Source of the DNA: Phycisphaera sp.
Lineage (GTDB): Bacteria > Planctomycetota > Phycisphaerae > Phycisphaerales > Zrk34
DNA length: 64,000 nucleotides
Direction of reading: 5' to 3'
NCBI GenBank assembly: GCA_016125285.1
Contig: WGMA01000042.1
Coordinates: forward strand, 62,001-126,000
Under the pieces are notes generated by a model. It was not told the origin of the DNA. It made no database searches and worked only from the letters and a program-made list of their open reading frames with translations. Both the position numbers and the translations under genes were made by a program. Positions 9,291 through 16,899 of the stretch are shown here, piece after piece. The first letter of the stretch is position 1. Every line of letters begins with the position of its first letter.

Positions 9291-9887
9291 ATGACGGACC
9301 TCGCAGAACGCTTCCACCACGCCATCGAGCGCATCGACGCCGCGAACGCCGAGGACCCGCACGCGGTCGTCATCAACGGCGAGTCGCGCCCCGCGTGCCT
9401 CGTCTACGGCCGGCGGATGAGCGCCACGCTCGTCTGCTACGCGCCGAACGCCTCGGAGGCGCTGCGCCTCGCCGCCCGCGCGCAGCACATCCGCCGCTGG
9501 CAGATCCCGCGTGACACGTACCCGCGCGACCGCAAGGGCTACCACCTTTGGCGCACCGAACTGTACGCCTTCCACGCCGACCAGGCCGAGGCGATCCTCC
9601 GCGACGTCGGCTACGACGACGACACGATCGCGCGCGTGCGCGACCTGCTGATGAAGAAGCGCATCAAGGCCGACGCCGACATGCAGACGCTTGAGGACGT
9701 GATCTGCCTCGTGTTCCTCGAGCACTACTTCGACGACTTCGCCGCGGACCACGACGACGACAAGGTCGTCACGATCCTGCGGCGCACGTGGAACAAGATG
9801 TCCGACACCGGGCACGACGCGGCGATGAAGCTCCGCCTGTCCGAGCGTGCAATACGCCTCGTCCAGCGGGCGTTGTCCGAGCAGTAA
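9291..9887 (+). CDS. DUF4202 family protein
   Basis: This 198-residue soluble protein matches the DUF4202 family by its overall pattern: AIDAAN-like opening (RIDAANAEDP), LVYGRRM, ASEALRLAARAQHIRRW, PRDTYPRDRKGYHLWR, and the late ICLVFLEHYFDDF. The conserved His, Arg, Asp and Tyr residues suggest an enzyme or metal-binding helical bundle, but the biochemical role is not established. I start at 9291 rather than the upstream ATG at 9252 because conserved sequence begins there and a -10-like hexamer occupies the space between. It is divergent from the octaheme cytochrome and followed by an exported esterase gene in the same direction. Confidence 0.8.
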   Translation: MTDLAERFHHAIERIDAANAEDPHAVVINGESRPACLVYGRRMSATLVCYAPNASEALRLAARAQHIRRWQIPRDTYPRDRKGYHLWRTELYAFHADQAEAILRDVGYDDDTIARVRDLLMKKRIKADADMQTLEDVICLVFLEHYFDDFAADHDDDKVVTILRRTWNKMSDTGHDAAMKLRLSERAIRLVQRALSEQ

Positions 9888-9914
9888 CCCGCACTCCACT
9901 CCGCGAGGATCCGC

Positions 9915-10838
9915 ATGACAAGTCGCGTTGCACTGGCCGTCGTTGTGTTGCTGGCGTATGGCGTGTCGACGTACGCTCAGGATGCGCCGAAGAAGCCCAA
10001 GCCCGCGCCCCAGCCTTTCAAGTGGGTCAACGATCCGCCGAAGTCCGGCCTGCCCAGCGGGGTGACGCACGCGACGTTCCACAGCGACGCGAACCACTGC
10101 GACGTGGGCTACTGCATCTACCTGCCGCCGCAGTACGAGCAGCAGCCCGACACGCGGTTCCCCGTCGTGTACTGGCTGCACGGCGGTCGCCCGGGCAGCG
10201 AGATGAAGACCGTGGCGATGGCGCCGTACTTCGACAAGTACATCCGCTCGGGCGAAGTCCCGCCGATGATCTATGTCATGCCCAACGGTGGGAAGCTCAG
10301 CCACTACGACCACGAAGACTCGCTCGGCGAGACGGCGTTCCTCGAAATCGTCAAGCACGTCGACAAGACGTACCGCACCATCGCCGATCGCTGCGGCCGC
10401 GCCATTGAGGGCTACTCGCAGGGTGGGCGCGGCACGGCCCGCTACATGTTCAAGCACCCCGAGCTGTTCTGCTCCGCGGCGCCGATGGACGGCGGGCACG
10501 GGCACGAGAAGGACATCGCTGACCACAACGGCGCCGAGAGCGACACGCTGACGATCAATCCCCCGACGAACAACACGTGGGACCTGGCGAAGGAATACGC
10601 CGCGAAGCCGCACCCGCCGATGCCGATCCTCGTCGTCACCGGCGACCAGAGCTTCAACTACGAGGCCAACCTCGCGTGGTCGCAGCACCTCAAGTCGCTC
10701 GGCATCGACCACGAGCTGATCGTCGTGCCGGGCATCGGCCACAGCAGCAAGCTGACGTACGACAAGCTCGGCCCGCGCGTGATGCAGTTCCACGCCGCGA
10801 ACTTCGCGAAGGCCGCCGAAGCCGCGGCGGCGAAGTGA
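9915..10838 (+). CDS. Exported alpha/beta-hydrolase, esterase D/feruloyl-esterase type
   Basis: This 307-residue hydrolase begins with a signal peptide (residues 1-21, MTSRVALAVVVLLAYGVSTY then AQDAPKK). The alpha/beta fold shows VVYWLHGGRPG (oxyanion region), the nucleophile elbow EGYSQGG, an acidic residue after LVVTGDQ, and the late histidine in VPGIGHSS. Relatives (putative esterase/S-formylglutathione hydrolase fold) cleave ester bonds, often on plant or sugar esters; the substrate here is unknown. The gene is 27 bases downstream of the DUF4202 stop with a purine-rich GCGAGGATCCGC before the ATG, so it may be co-transcribed. The SGNH hydrolase follows. Confidence 0.85.
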   Translation: MTSRVALAVVVLLAYGVSTYAQDAPKKPKPAPQPFKWVNDPPKSGLPSGVTHATFHSDANHCDVGYCIYLPPQYEQQPDTRFPVVYWLHGGRPGSEMKTVAMAPYFDKYIRSGEVPPMIYVMPNGGKLSHYDHEDSLGETAFLEIVKHVDKTYRTIADRCGRAIEGYSQGGRGTARYMFKHPELFCSAAPMDGGHGHEKDIADHNGAESDTLTINPPTNNTWDLAKEYAAKPHPPMPILVVTGDQSFNYEANLAWSQHLKSLGIDHELIVVPGIGHSSKLTYDKLGPRVMQFHAANFAKAAEAAAAK

Positions 10839-10883
10839 TGCAGCGTGTGGCGGTCGGTGCGCGCTGCTATTACCATCCGCGAC

Positions 10884-11525
10884 ATGAAGACCATCCTCTG
10901 TTTCGGCGATTCGAACACGTGGGGTTACATCCCCGGCACCGACGCGTGGCGGTTTGTGCACGACGTGCGGTGGACCGGTGTATTGGCGGCGAAGCTCGGC
11001 GGCGGGTTTCGCGTTGTCGAGGAGGGGCTCAATGGACGCACGACCTGCTGGGACGATCCGATCAAGGCGGGACGGCGCGGGCTCGATCACCTGCCGACGC
11101 TGCTGGAGTCGCACGCGCCGATCGACCTGATCGTGATCATGCTCGGCACCAACGACCTCAAGCACTACCTGGGGCTCAGCGCGAATGACATCGCGCTCGG
11201 GGCGGGGAAGCTTGTCGAAACCGTGCAGCTGTCGGACGCCGGGCCGGTGGTCGACGGCCGCAAGACGCGACCGGCGGTGCTGCTGGTGTCGCCGGCGCAC
11301 GCGGTCGAGGCGAAGGAACCGTTCGGCACGAAGTTCGACGAAGCCGTCGCCAAGTCGCAGGACCTCGGCGCCGCGTACCGCCTGATCGCGCACGAGTACG
11401 GCGTGTCGCATTTCGACGCCGCGTCGGTCGCGCACGCATCGGATGTTGACGGTGTGCACCTCGACGCTGCCGCGCACGCGTCGCTCGGCGCGGCGTTGGC
11501 GGGTGTGATCGCTGATCTGCTTTAA
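10884..11525 (+). CDS. SGNH/GDSL-type esterase
   Basis: This 213-residue cytoplasmic hydrolase carries all four SGNH blocks: CFGDSNTWG with the catalytic Ser at the N-terminus, GLNGRTT (Gly), LGTNDLK (Asn) and DGVHLD (Asp and His) near the C-terminus. The closest recognisable type is the arylesterase-like SGNH group (FGDSNTWG followed by a Trp-rich TDAWRF). I use the ATG at 10884 because family homology begins at once. A TACCAT hexamer 7 bases upstream may make this message leaderless. It probably cleaves short acyl or aryl esters; the natural substrate is unknown. Confidence 0.85.
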   Translation: MKTILCFGDSNTWGYIPGTDAWRFVHDVRWTGVLAAKLGGGFRVVEEGLNGRTTCWDDPIKAGRRGLDHLPTLLESHAPIDLIVIMLGTNDLKHYLGLSANDIALGAGKLVETVQLSDAGPVVDGRKTRPAVLLVSPAHAVEAKEPFGTKFDEAVAKSQDLGAAYRLIAHEYGVSHFDAASVAHASDVDGVHLDAAAHASLGAALAGVIADLL

Positions 11526-11534
11526 GGGTGTGGC

Positions 11535-12659
11535 CTACTCGCGCATCGTCGCGGGGTCGATGCCGTTGTCCTTGCACCACGCGACGTACGCCAGCGGACT
11601 GATCTCCGACGGCTTGATCTCGCTGCGGCCGCCCCAGAACACCGCCGTGTAGCTTACGGGAATGCCGATCTCTTCGAGGTGGGCGTCGATCGCCGCTTTG
11701 TGGTTGAGCACGAGTTGCTTATCGAGCCCGTGCGACACGCCCATGACGTTGACGTTGTTGAAGTCCGGCCCCGCCTCACGCCAGTAGGCGTGCGTCATGC
11801 ACATGTGGCGGCCGACCTCCATGCCCGCCTCCATCTCCTTGCCCTTCGGCACGGCCCAGTGGAACAGCGCGTTGTACCGCGTGACCACCTCGCCACCCTT
11901 GAGCTTCTTGACGTGCTCGAGGAACGTGCTGAACCGCCCGACGACCTGGCGGGCGTTGAGGTCCGCGGCGACGCGGCAGAACTCCTCGAATTCCACACCC
12001 GCCTCCTCGGCGCGCGCCTTCCACAGGTCCGGGGTCAGTTCGTGCGGCTCGAACTCGCGCTTGAGCGATTCGATGACCTGCCACTCGTGGTCCGTCAGCG
12101 GGATCACGTCCGTGTCGAGCACGCGTGCCGGTTCCTCGGTGCGATCGCCGGGCGAGATCTCGCGCCGCCGCACGTGTCCGACGCCCAGCGCGAACAGCTT
12201 CTTGGCGGGCAGCAGCTCGTACTTCAGCGCGCCGGTCTTCTCCATCAGCACCTTGCAGTGCTTGTCCATCGAGTAGCCGACCGGCACCTTGAGCGTGGTC
12301 CACAGGCGGTACTGCGAGCCGGGCGTTTCCTTGTCGGTGGAGCGGATCACGACGTGCCCGCTGAACGGGTCGTCGCGGAACATGTACTCGAACGCGTCGT
12401 TGAGCTTGTCTTCGGGGACGTTCCACGCGACCAGCGCCCCGGGCGCGAGCGACGTGGCGATCAGCGTCTGCCGCACGCGGCGGATCGTCCCGGCCTCGAG
12501 CATGGCGCGGATGCGTTCGATCACCGTGTCGAGGTCGACGCCCGACTCGGCGGCGATGAACTCCAGCGGCTGTCTCACGAAGCCCTGCACCTTGTCTTCC
12601 GACACGGAGAGGATGCGCTTGTTGATCGGGTCTTCGACGGTGACGGGAATGGTTTGCAT
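11535..12659 (-). CDS. Fused siroheme decarboxylase-like protein (AhbA-AhbB/NirDL type)
   Basis: This 374-residue protein contains two Lrp/AsnC-related halves in tandem. The first is about 1-160 (winged helix IERIRAMLEAGTIRRVRQTL, then LVAWNVPED, HVVIRSTD, LWTTLKVPVG). The second is about 190-360 (VIESLKREFE, DLNARQVVGRFSTFLEH, FHWAVPKG, HMCMTHAYWR, NVNVMGVSHG). This is the architecture of siroheme decarboxylase, which converts siroheme to 12,18-didecarboxysiroheme in heme d1 synthesis or the alternative heme route. AhbA and AhbB are usually separate chains of about 150-180 residues, so the length fits a fusion. No ahbC, ahbD or nir genes are in the window. It lies 20 bases downstream of the Rieske gene, likely in the same transcript as the aldo/keto reductase. 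Confidence 0.75.
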   Translation of the reverse strand: MQTIPVTVEDPINKRILSVSEDKVQGFVRQPLEFIAAESGVDLDTVIERIRAMLEAGTIRRVRQTLIATSLAPGALVAWNVPEDKLNDAFEYMFRDDPFSGHVVIRSTDKETPGSQYRLWTTLKVPVGYSMDKHCKVLMEKTGALKYELLPAKKLFALGVGHVRRREISPGDRTEEPARVLDTDVIPLTDHEWQVIESLKREFEPHELTPDLWKARAEEAGVEFEEFCRVAADLNARQVVGRFSTFLEHVKKLKGGEVVTRYNALFHWAVPKGKEMEAGMEVGRHMCMTHAYWREAGPDFNNVNVMGVSHGLDKQLVLNHKAAIDAHLEEIGIPVSYTAVFWGGRSEIKPSEISPLAYVAWCKDNGIDPATMRE

Positions 12660-12679
12660 CAGTATCCAGTGGTCAGGAG

Positions 12680-13015
12680 TCAGCGGTCGGTCGAGCTGTC
12701 GTCATCGCGTGGTTCGACGACGATCTGGTCGCCGTCGATGCGGGCATTGTAGCAGCGCACGGGGTCGACGGCGGGGCCGCACGTGGCGCGGCCGGTGGCG
12801 AGGTCGAACATCGCGCCGTGCCACGGGCAGACGATCTGCCGTCCGGCGAGCGCGCCCTGCGACAGCGGGATGCGTGCGTGCGTGCACGAATCCGACACCG
12901 CGTAGACCGCGCCGTCGACGTTGGCGACACAGACCTCTTTGCCGTTGACGGTGACCTGCTTGATCTCACCGGGCGGCAAATCAGTGAGCGGAAGTGTGAT
13001 GGAAGTATCGGGCAT
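12680..13015 (-). CDS. Rieske [2Fe-2S] domain protein, NirD/ferredoxin type
   Basis: This 111-residue soluble protein is a single Rieske domain. The cluster ligands are CTH (residues 44-46) and CPWH (63-66), with the normal spacing and the final IDGDQIVVE strand. It should carry electrons, as in small nitrite-reductase subunits or dioxygenase ferredoxins. I start at MPDTSI (13015) because upstream in-frame sequence is repeat DNA. It lies between the siroheme-decarboxylase-like gene (20 bases downstream) and the aldo/keto reductase. The intervening heptad-repeat hairpin begins within its start codon complement, so the ribosome-binding region is made of repeat sequence. Confidence 0.85.
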   Translation of the reverse strand: MPDTSITLPLTDLPPGEIKQVTVNGKEVCVANVDGAVYAVSDSCTHARIPLSQGALAGRQIVCPWHGAMFDLATGRATCGPAVDPVRCYNARIDGDQIVVEPRDDDSSTDR

Positions 13016-13109
13016 GATTTTTGATTTTTGAATTCTGATCTGTGATTGTGCACGCCGCGTAGCAGACGTGCCTCGCACATCGAAAATCAAAAATCCAGAT
13101 TCAAGATCG
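13015..13109. repeat. Heptad-repeat inverted element A
   Basis: The left arm (13015-13049) is five 7-base units: TGATTTT, TGATTTT, TGAATTC, TGATCTG, TGATTGT. The right arm (13081-13109), read on the minus strand, is also period-7: CGATCTT, GAATCTG, GATTTTT, GATTTTC. The shared GATTTTTGATTTT of the two arms can pair, giving an imperfect hairpin with a ~31-base loop. The element fills the whole gap between the aldo/keto reductase stop codon and the Rieske start codon. The AT-rich arms contrast sharply with the surrounding GC-rich genes. Confidence 0.75.
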
Positions 13110-13113
13110 TCAC

Positions 13114-14112
13114 TTACATCGTCGCGCCGGCTTCGACGCCGAAGTTCGCCGCGTACAACTCCTGCACCTTGTTGAACTCTTCCTCGGTCAGGTCGGGCGT
13201 CTCGCTGGTCGTGGCGAACTCGCGGAGGTTGGCTTCGTCGTAGACGTTGGGCAGGGTGGACATCATCAGTGGGTCGTGCAGCGTGTACTTCAGCGCGGCC
13301 TGACCGATGGTGCGCGTGCCGCCGGCGGTGAGGAAGTCGAGCGTCTCGACCTTCTTCAATCCCTCGGGCAGCCACGCGGCGGGGCGGTGCGAGCGGTGGT
13401 CCCAACGCTCGAACTTGGTGTCGAGCGTCAGGTTGCCTTCCAGCAGACCCGAGCTGTGCGGCACGCGGCACATCATGCCGACGTTGTGCTCGTGGCACGC
13501 CCCGGCGATGCCCGCGTAGCACTCCTGCTCGAGGGCGTTGAAGATCATCTGCACGGAGTGGTAGCCGCGACGCGCCGCGGCGACGCCCTCGTCGCACTGC
13601 CGGCTCGGCTCGATCTTCGGCCCGAGCGTCACGCCCCAGTAGCGGATCTTGCCCTCGGCCTTGAGGTCTTCGAGCACGGCGATCACGTCATCGTTATCGA
13701 TCTGACCGATGCGCGGGTTGTGCGCTTCGTAGAGGTCGATCACGTCCGTGCCGAGCCGGTCGAGCGACGCCTCGCACTGGGCGCGGATGCCGTCGGGCGT
13801 GTAGTCCTGCTCGCGCTCGCGGTGACCGGGGCGGCCCGCGGTATCGGAGATGTCGTAGCCGTATTTGGTGACGATGAGGATCTTGTCGCGGGCGTCGCCG
13901 AGGACGTCCTTGATGATCGTCTCGCCGTAGCCGTCGCCGTAGGTCGGGGCGGTGTTGATGTGGTTGATGCCGTACTCGAACACGGCGTCGCGGAGGAGCT
14001 TGTGGCGGAGGGCGGTGTCGGTGACTCCCCACCACTCGGTGCTGATGGTCCAGACGCCGAGGCCGACTTCGCTGATGGACAGGTCGGTGCCGGGAAACGT
14101 GCGATACTTCAT
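13114..14112 (-). CDS. Aldo/keto reductase
   Basis: This 332-residue cytosolic NADPH-dependent oxidoreductase has the (beta/alpha)8 AKR layout: GTDLSISEVGLGVWTI, YGDGYGET, ILIVTKYG (catalytic Lys), IDLYEAHNPRIGQ (His) and a late cofactor-binding region around RTIGQAALKYTL. The usual Asp of the catalytic tetrad (FDTA.xYG) is replaced by Asn here (INTAPTYG), while Tyr, Lys and His appear to be in place. If alignment confirms this, activity would be altered. The substrate is unknown. A TATATT hexamer about 50 bases upstream and GCGAGG before the ATG are compatible with a promoter and RBS. The Rieske and siroheme-decarboxylase-like genes follow. Confidence 0.85.
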   Translation of the reverse strand: MKYRTFPGTDLSISEVGLGVWTISTEWWGVTDTALRHKLLRDAVFEYGINHINTAPTYGDGYGETIIKDVLGDARDKILIVTKYGYDISDTAGRPGHREREQDYTPDGIRAQCEASLDRLGTDVIDLYEAHNPRIGQIDNDDVIAVLEDLKAEGKIRYWGVTLGPKIEPSRQCDEGVAAARRGYHSVQMIFNALEQECYAGIAGACHEHNVGMMCRVPHSSGLLEGNLTLDTKFERWDHRSHRPAAWLPEGLKKVETLDFLTAGGTRTIGQAALKYTLHDPLMMSTLPNVYDEANLREFATTSETPDLTEEEFNKVQELYAANFGVEAGATM

Positions 14113-14185
14113 CTCAAACCTCGCTCGGTATTGCGGATGTTGTTGGGCTTCGAGTTCTTCAATATAGGGTGCGTCGCGGACGCAG

Positions 14186-15610
14186 TCACGCGGTTTCGGC
14201 GGCGTCGGGGTGGGGCGCGGGCCCCGAATTCTTGTTCGGGGATGCCCCGGTGCCGGCCGATTCCTCGGGGATTCCGGCGTGTGAAAGCAGGCGTGCGCCC
14301 AGCAGGGTCAGGGCGGTTACGGTGCCGAGCAGCAGTGCGCCGTTGACCTGGTGCATGGTGGTGACCACGACGTCGGCAAGGATCGCGCCGGTGTCGTCGG
14401 GACGCGCATCGGCGCTGATGCCGGTGACGATCATCGCGCCGAAGCCGAGGCCGACCTGGACCAGCACGACGAGCAGCAGGGCGACGCCGAGTCGCTTGAG
14501 CGGTCGGTGCGTCTTGCCGTGGACGCCGATGACGCGCATCGCCGCGACGGACGCGAGCACGAACACGACGGTGGCTACGAGGATGTGCACCAGCAGCGTG
14601 TGGTCGCGGACGACGCCGGTGAAGTGACGCACGGTTGCTCCGAGCAGCAGTTGGACGAACACGAGCGCCATCAGCGTGCCGCCGATCTTGCGTTCGGTCG
14701 AAGCGGCGGGGTGCGGCGGGGCGTCGGGGTTCTCGGCGGCGTCCATCCCGGCGTCGCGCCACGCGCGTGTGCACGACACGGCGATCGCGACGAGCGTGGC
14801 GAAGATCACCTGCGCGAACACGCCGTGCGCCATCGCCATCGCGGTGTTCTTTTCGGTGACCCGCAGCCCGCCGAGCACGCCCTGACAGCACACCGCGACG
14901 AACACCGCGACGACGAGCCCGCGCAGCCAGCCGCGGCTGTCCGTCCGCCAGATCTGCACCATCAGCACGATAGTGGTCAGCCCGACGAGCATGCCCCACA
15001 GGCGGTGCGCGTGCTCGGCGTAGACGTGCCCGTCACGCTGCATCAGCGTCAGCGGGTAGAAGATCATCGGGTGGTCGAACGTGTTGGGCCAGTCCGGCAC
15101 GGCGAGGCCCGCCTGTAGCCCCGTCACGACGCCGCCGGCGGTGATGAGGCAGAGCGTGGTGCACATCGCGACAACGGGGAACGCGGCGTGCCAGTCGTTG
15201 GGGGTTCGGGATTGGGGGTTCGGGGTTGGCGTCATGGCCCGGCCGATGAGCGTGCCGAGCGTCGCGAGCGCGATCGCGGCCACCGCGAAACCGGCGATCC
15301 ACTTCAGCGAGCCGGTGACGACCTCATGGGGTTTGTCGCCGCCGAGCAGGCTGGTCGTGATGATCAGGTTGAGCATCCAGACGATGGAGCCTAGGCCGAG
15401 CCCGCCGCGCCAGGTGCGACCGGCGTAGCGCCCGAGCACGAACCCGCCGCCGAGGAGGATCACCGCCATCAGGCCGATCACGACGTTGCCCGCCACGCCG
15501 ACGTACGGCATCAGGCAGAAATAGAGCGTCGCCCACATCGCCACCGTCGTGCCGAATCCCACCGCCAGCAGGTCGCGTCCGCGTCGGTTTGTCGTGTCCA
15601 ACTGATTCAT
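14186..15610 (-). CDS. ctaA: Heme A synthase, CtaA/COX15 family
   Basis: This 474-residue polytopic membrane enzyme oxidises heme O to heme A for the cytochrome oxidase encoded at 32-37 kb. About 130 N-terminal residues add three or four extra helices. The core has paired heme-ligand histidines in EHAHRLWGML, AMAHGVFAQ, LLVHILVA and TMHQVNGALL. The start at 15610 (MNQLDTT) is preceded at 9 bases by a TACAAT hexamer. A 35-base heptad repeat (15196-15230) is read through in frame as part of the hydrophilic linker TPTPNPQSRTPN between helices. The gene is divergent from ctaB, and the pair is clearly dedicated to heme A supply. Confidence 0.85.
   Translation of the reverse strand: MNQLDTTNRRGRDLLAVGFGTTVAMWATLYFCLMPYVGVAGNVVIGLMAVILLGGGFVLGRYAGRTWRGGLGLGSIVWMLNLIITTSLLGGDKPHEVVTGSLKWIAGFAVAAIALATLGTLIGRAMTPTPNPQSRTPNDWHAAFPVVAMCTTLCLITAGGVVTGLQAGLAVPDWPNTFDHPMIFYPLTLMQRDGHVYAEHAHRLWGMLVGLTTIVLMVQIWRTDSRGWLRGLVVAVFVAVCCQGVLGGLRVTEKNTAMAMAHGVFAQVIFATLVAIAVSCTRAWRDAGMDAAENPDAPPHPAASTERKIGGTLMALVFVQLLLGATVRHFTGVVRDHTLLVHILVATVVFVLASVAAMRVIGVHGKTHRPLKRLGVALLLVVLVQVGLGFGAMIVTGISADARPDDTGAILADVVVTTMHQVNGALLLGTVTALTLLGARLLSHAGIPEESAGTGASPNKNSGPAPHPDAAETA
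15196..15230. repeat. Heptad repeat B inside ctaA
   Basis: Five consecutive 7-base units read CGTTGGG, GGTTCGG, GATTGGG, GGTTCGG, GGTTGGC. They lie entirely within ctaA and encode a Pro/Asn/Thr-rich inter-helix linker on the minus strand. No inverted partner arm is visible. The unit layout matches the other heptad elements in the window, though the motif itself differs. Confidence 0.65.
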
Positions 15611-15801
15611 GGGCGAGACATTGTAGGAGTTTGACTCGCGGAGGAAACCGGGGATCAACCCCCATTGTTGTTCCCCGACGACTCAGCGCTGTCGTGAAAT
15701 GCGCCACGGAGGTGTATTTCGTGTTTCTTCGTAGGATGCTTGCCGTTATCCTGCAGGGTTCGTACCATGCGTGCCCTTTTTGCGGCGAGGCAGTGTTCGC
15801 G

Positions 15802-16893
15802 ATGAGTCAGCAGGCAACACCCGTAACGATGGCCGAGCCGGTCCGACCGGTCGGTCTGGCGTTGCGCCACTGGTGGCGTGTGTACTGCGACCTGTCGAAG
15901 GCCCGGCTGAGCATGCTGGTCGTGATCACCACGGCGGTGGGCTTCGTGCTGGCCAGCGGGTCGACGATCGACTGGCTGATGCTGCTGTGGACGGTGCTCG
16001 GCACCACGATGGCTGCGGCGTCGGCGAACACGATGAACCAGGTGATGGAGATCGAGCGCGACCGGCGGATGCGCCGCACGCAGTCGCGTCCGCTGCCGTC
16101 GGGCCGCGTGGGCGTGGTGCACGCCGCGACGTTCGGCGTGCTGATCGGCGGGCTGGGCGTGACGCTGCTGGCGGTCGCCGTCAACACGCTGACCGCGGCG
16201 CTGGCGCTGCTGACGATCCTGCTCTACCTCGTTGTCTACACACCGATGAAGCCGCGCACGACGCTCAACACGCTGGTCGGTGCGGTCGTCGGGGCGATCC
16301 CGCCGATGATGGGCTGGACGGGCGCGACGGGCGGCGTCGAGCTCGGCGCGTGGCTGCTGTTTGCGACGCTGTTCGCCTGGCAGATCCCGCACTTCCTCGC
16401 GCTGGCGTGGATGTACCGTGAAGACTACGAACGTGGCGGCTACCGCATGCTGCCGATCATCGACCCCTCGGGCCGCATCACCTGCCGCGCGGTGGTGATG
16501 TGGTGCCTGGCGCTGCTGCCGATCACGCTGGCGTTGTCGGCGGTGGGGGTGACCGGCGTGTTCTTCGCCGTGGGCGCGGTGGCGCTCGGCGCATGGCTGC
16601 TGAAACTCGGTGTCGAACTCAACCGCCGCTGCAACGAGCAGCACGCTCGCAAGGTCTTCCTGGCTTCCGTGCTGTACCTGCCGCTGCTGATGGGCCTGAT
16701 GCTGCTCGACCGCGGGCCGAACGCGCATCGGCCTTCGCTGACGACCACGCCGACCGCGACCGTCACGGCGCCCGTCTCCGTTGCGGTGCCCGTCTCGACG
16801 TTCCTGCCCGGCGAGGCGGACACGACGCCGAGCGTCGCCCCGGTCGATTATCCGACGGCCGCCCAGGCGTCGACCGATCACCCCGGATCGTGA
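15802..16893 (+). CDS. ctaB: Protoheme IX farnesyltransferase (heme O synthase)
   Basis: This 363-residue UbiA-family prenyltransferase adds farnesyl to heme b to make heme O, the substrate of CtaA. The first Asp-rich/Asn motif region is NTMNQVMEIERDRRMRRTQS, followed by RPLPSG, the heme O synthase signature. The second is around LAWMYREDYERGGYRML. About nine hydrophobic helices are visible. After the last helix there is an unusual Thr/Pro/Val-rich tail of ~50 residues. I use the ATG at 15802 (MSQQATP); in-frame sequence upstream lacks family similarity. The DUF3179 gene begins 6 bases after the stop with a GTG, so they are probably co-transcribed. Confidence 0.9.
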   Translation: MSQQATPVTMAEPVRPVGLALRHWWRVYCDLSKARLSMLVVITTAVGFVLASGSTIDWLMLLWTVLGTTMAAASANTMNQVMEIERDRRMRRTQSRPLPSGRVGVVHAATFGVLIGGLGVTLLAVAVNTLTAALALLTILLYLVVYTPMKPRTTLNTLVGAVVGAIPPMMGWTGATGGVELGAWLLFATLFAWQIPHFLALAWMYREDYERGGYRMLPIIDPSGRITCRAVVMWCLALLPITLALSAVGVTGVFFAVGAVALGAWLLKLGVELNRRCNEQHARKVFLASVLYLPLLMGLMLLDRGPNAHRPSLTTTPTATVTAPVSVAVPVSTFLPGEADTTPSVAPVDYPTAAQASTDHPGS

Positions 16894-16899
16894 CGTGCC

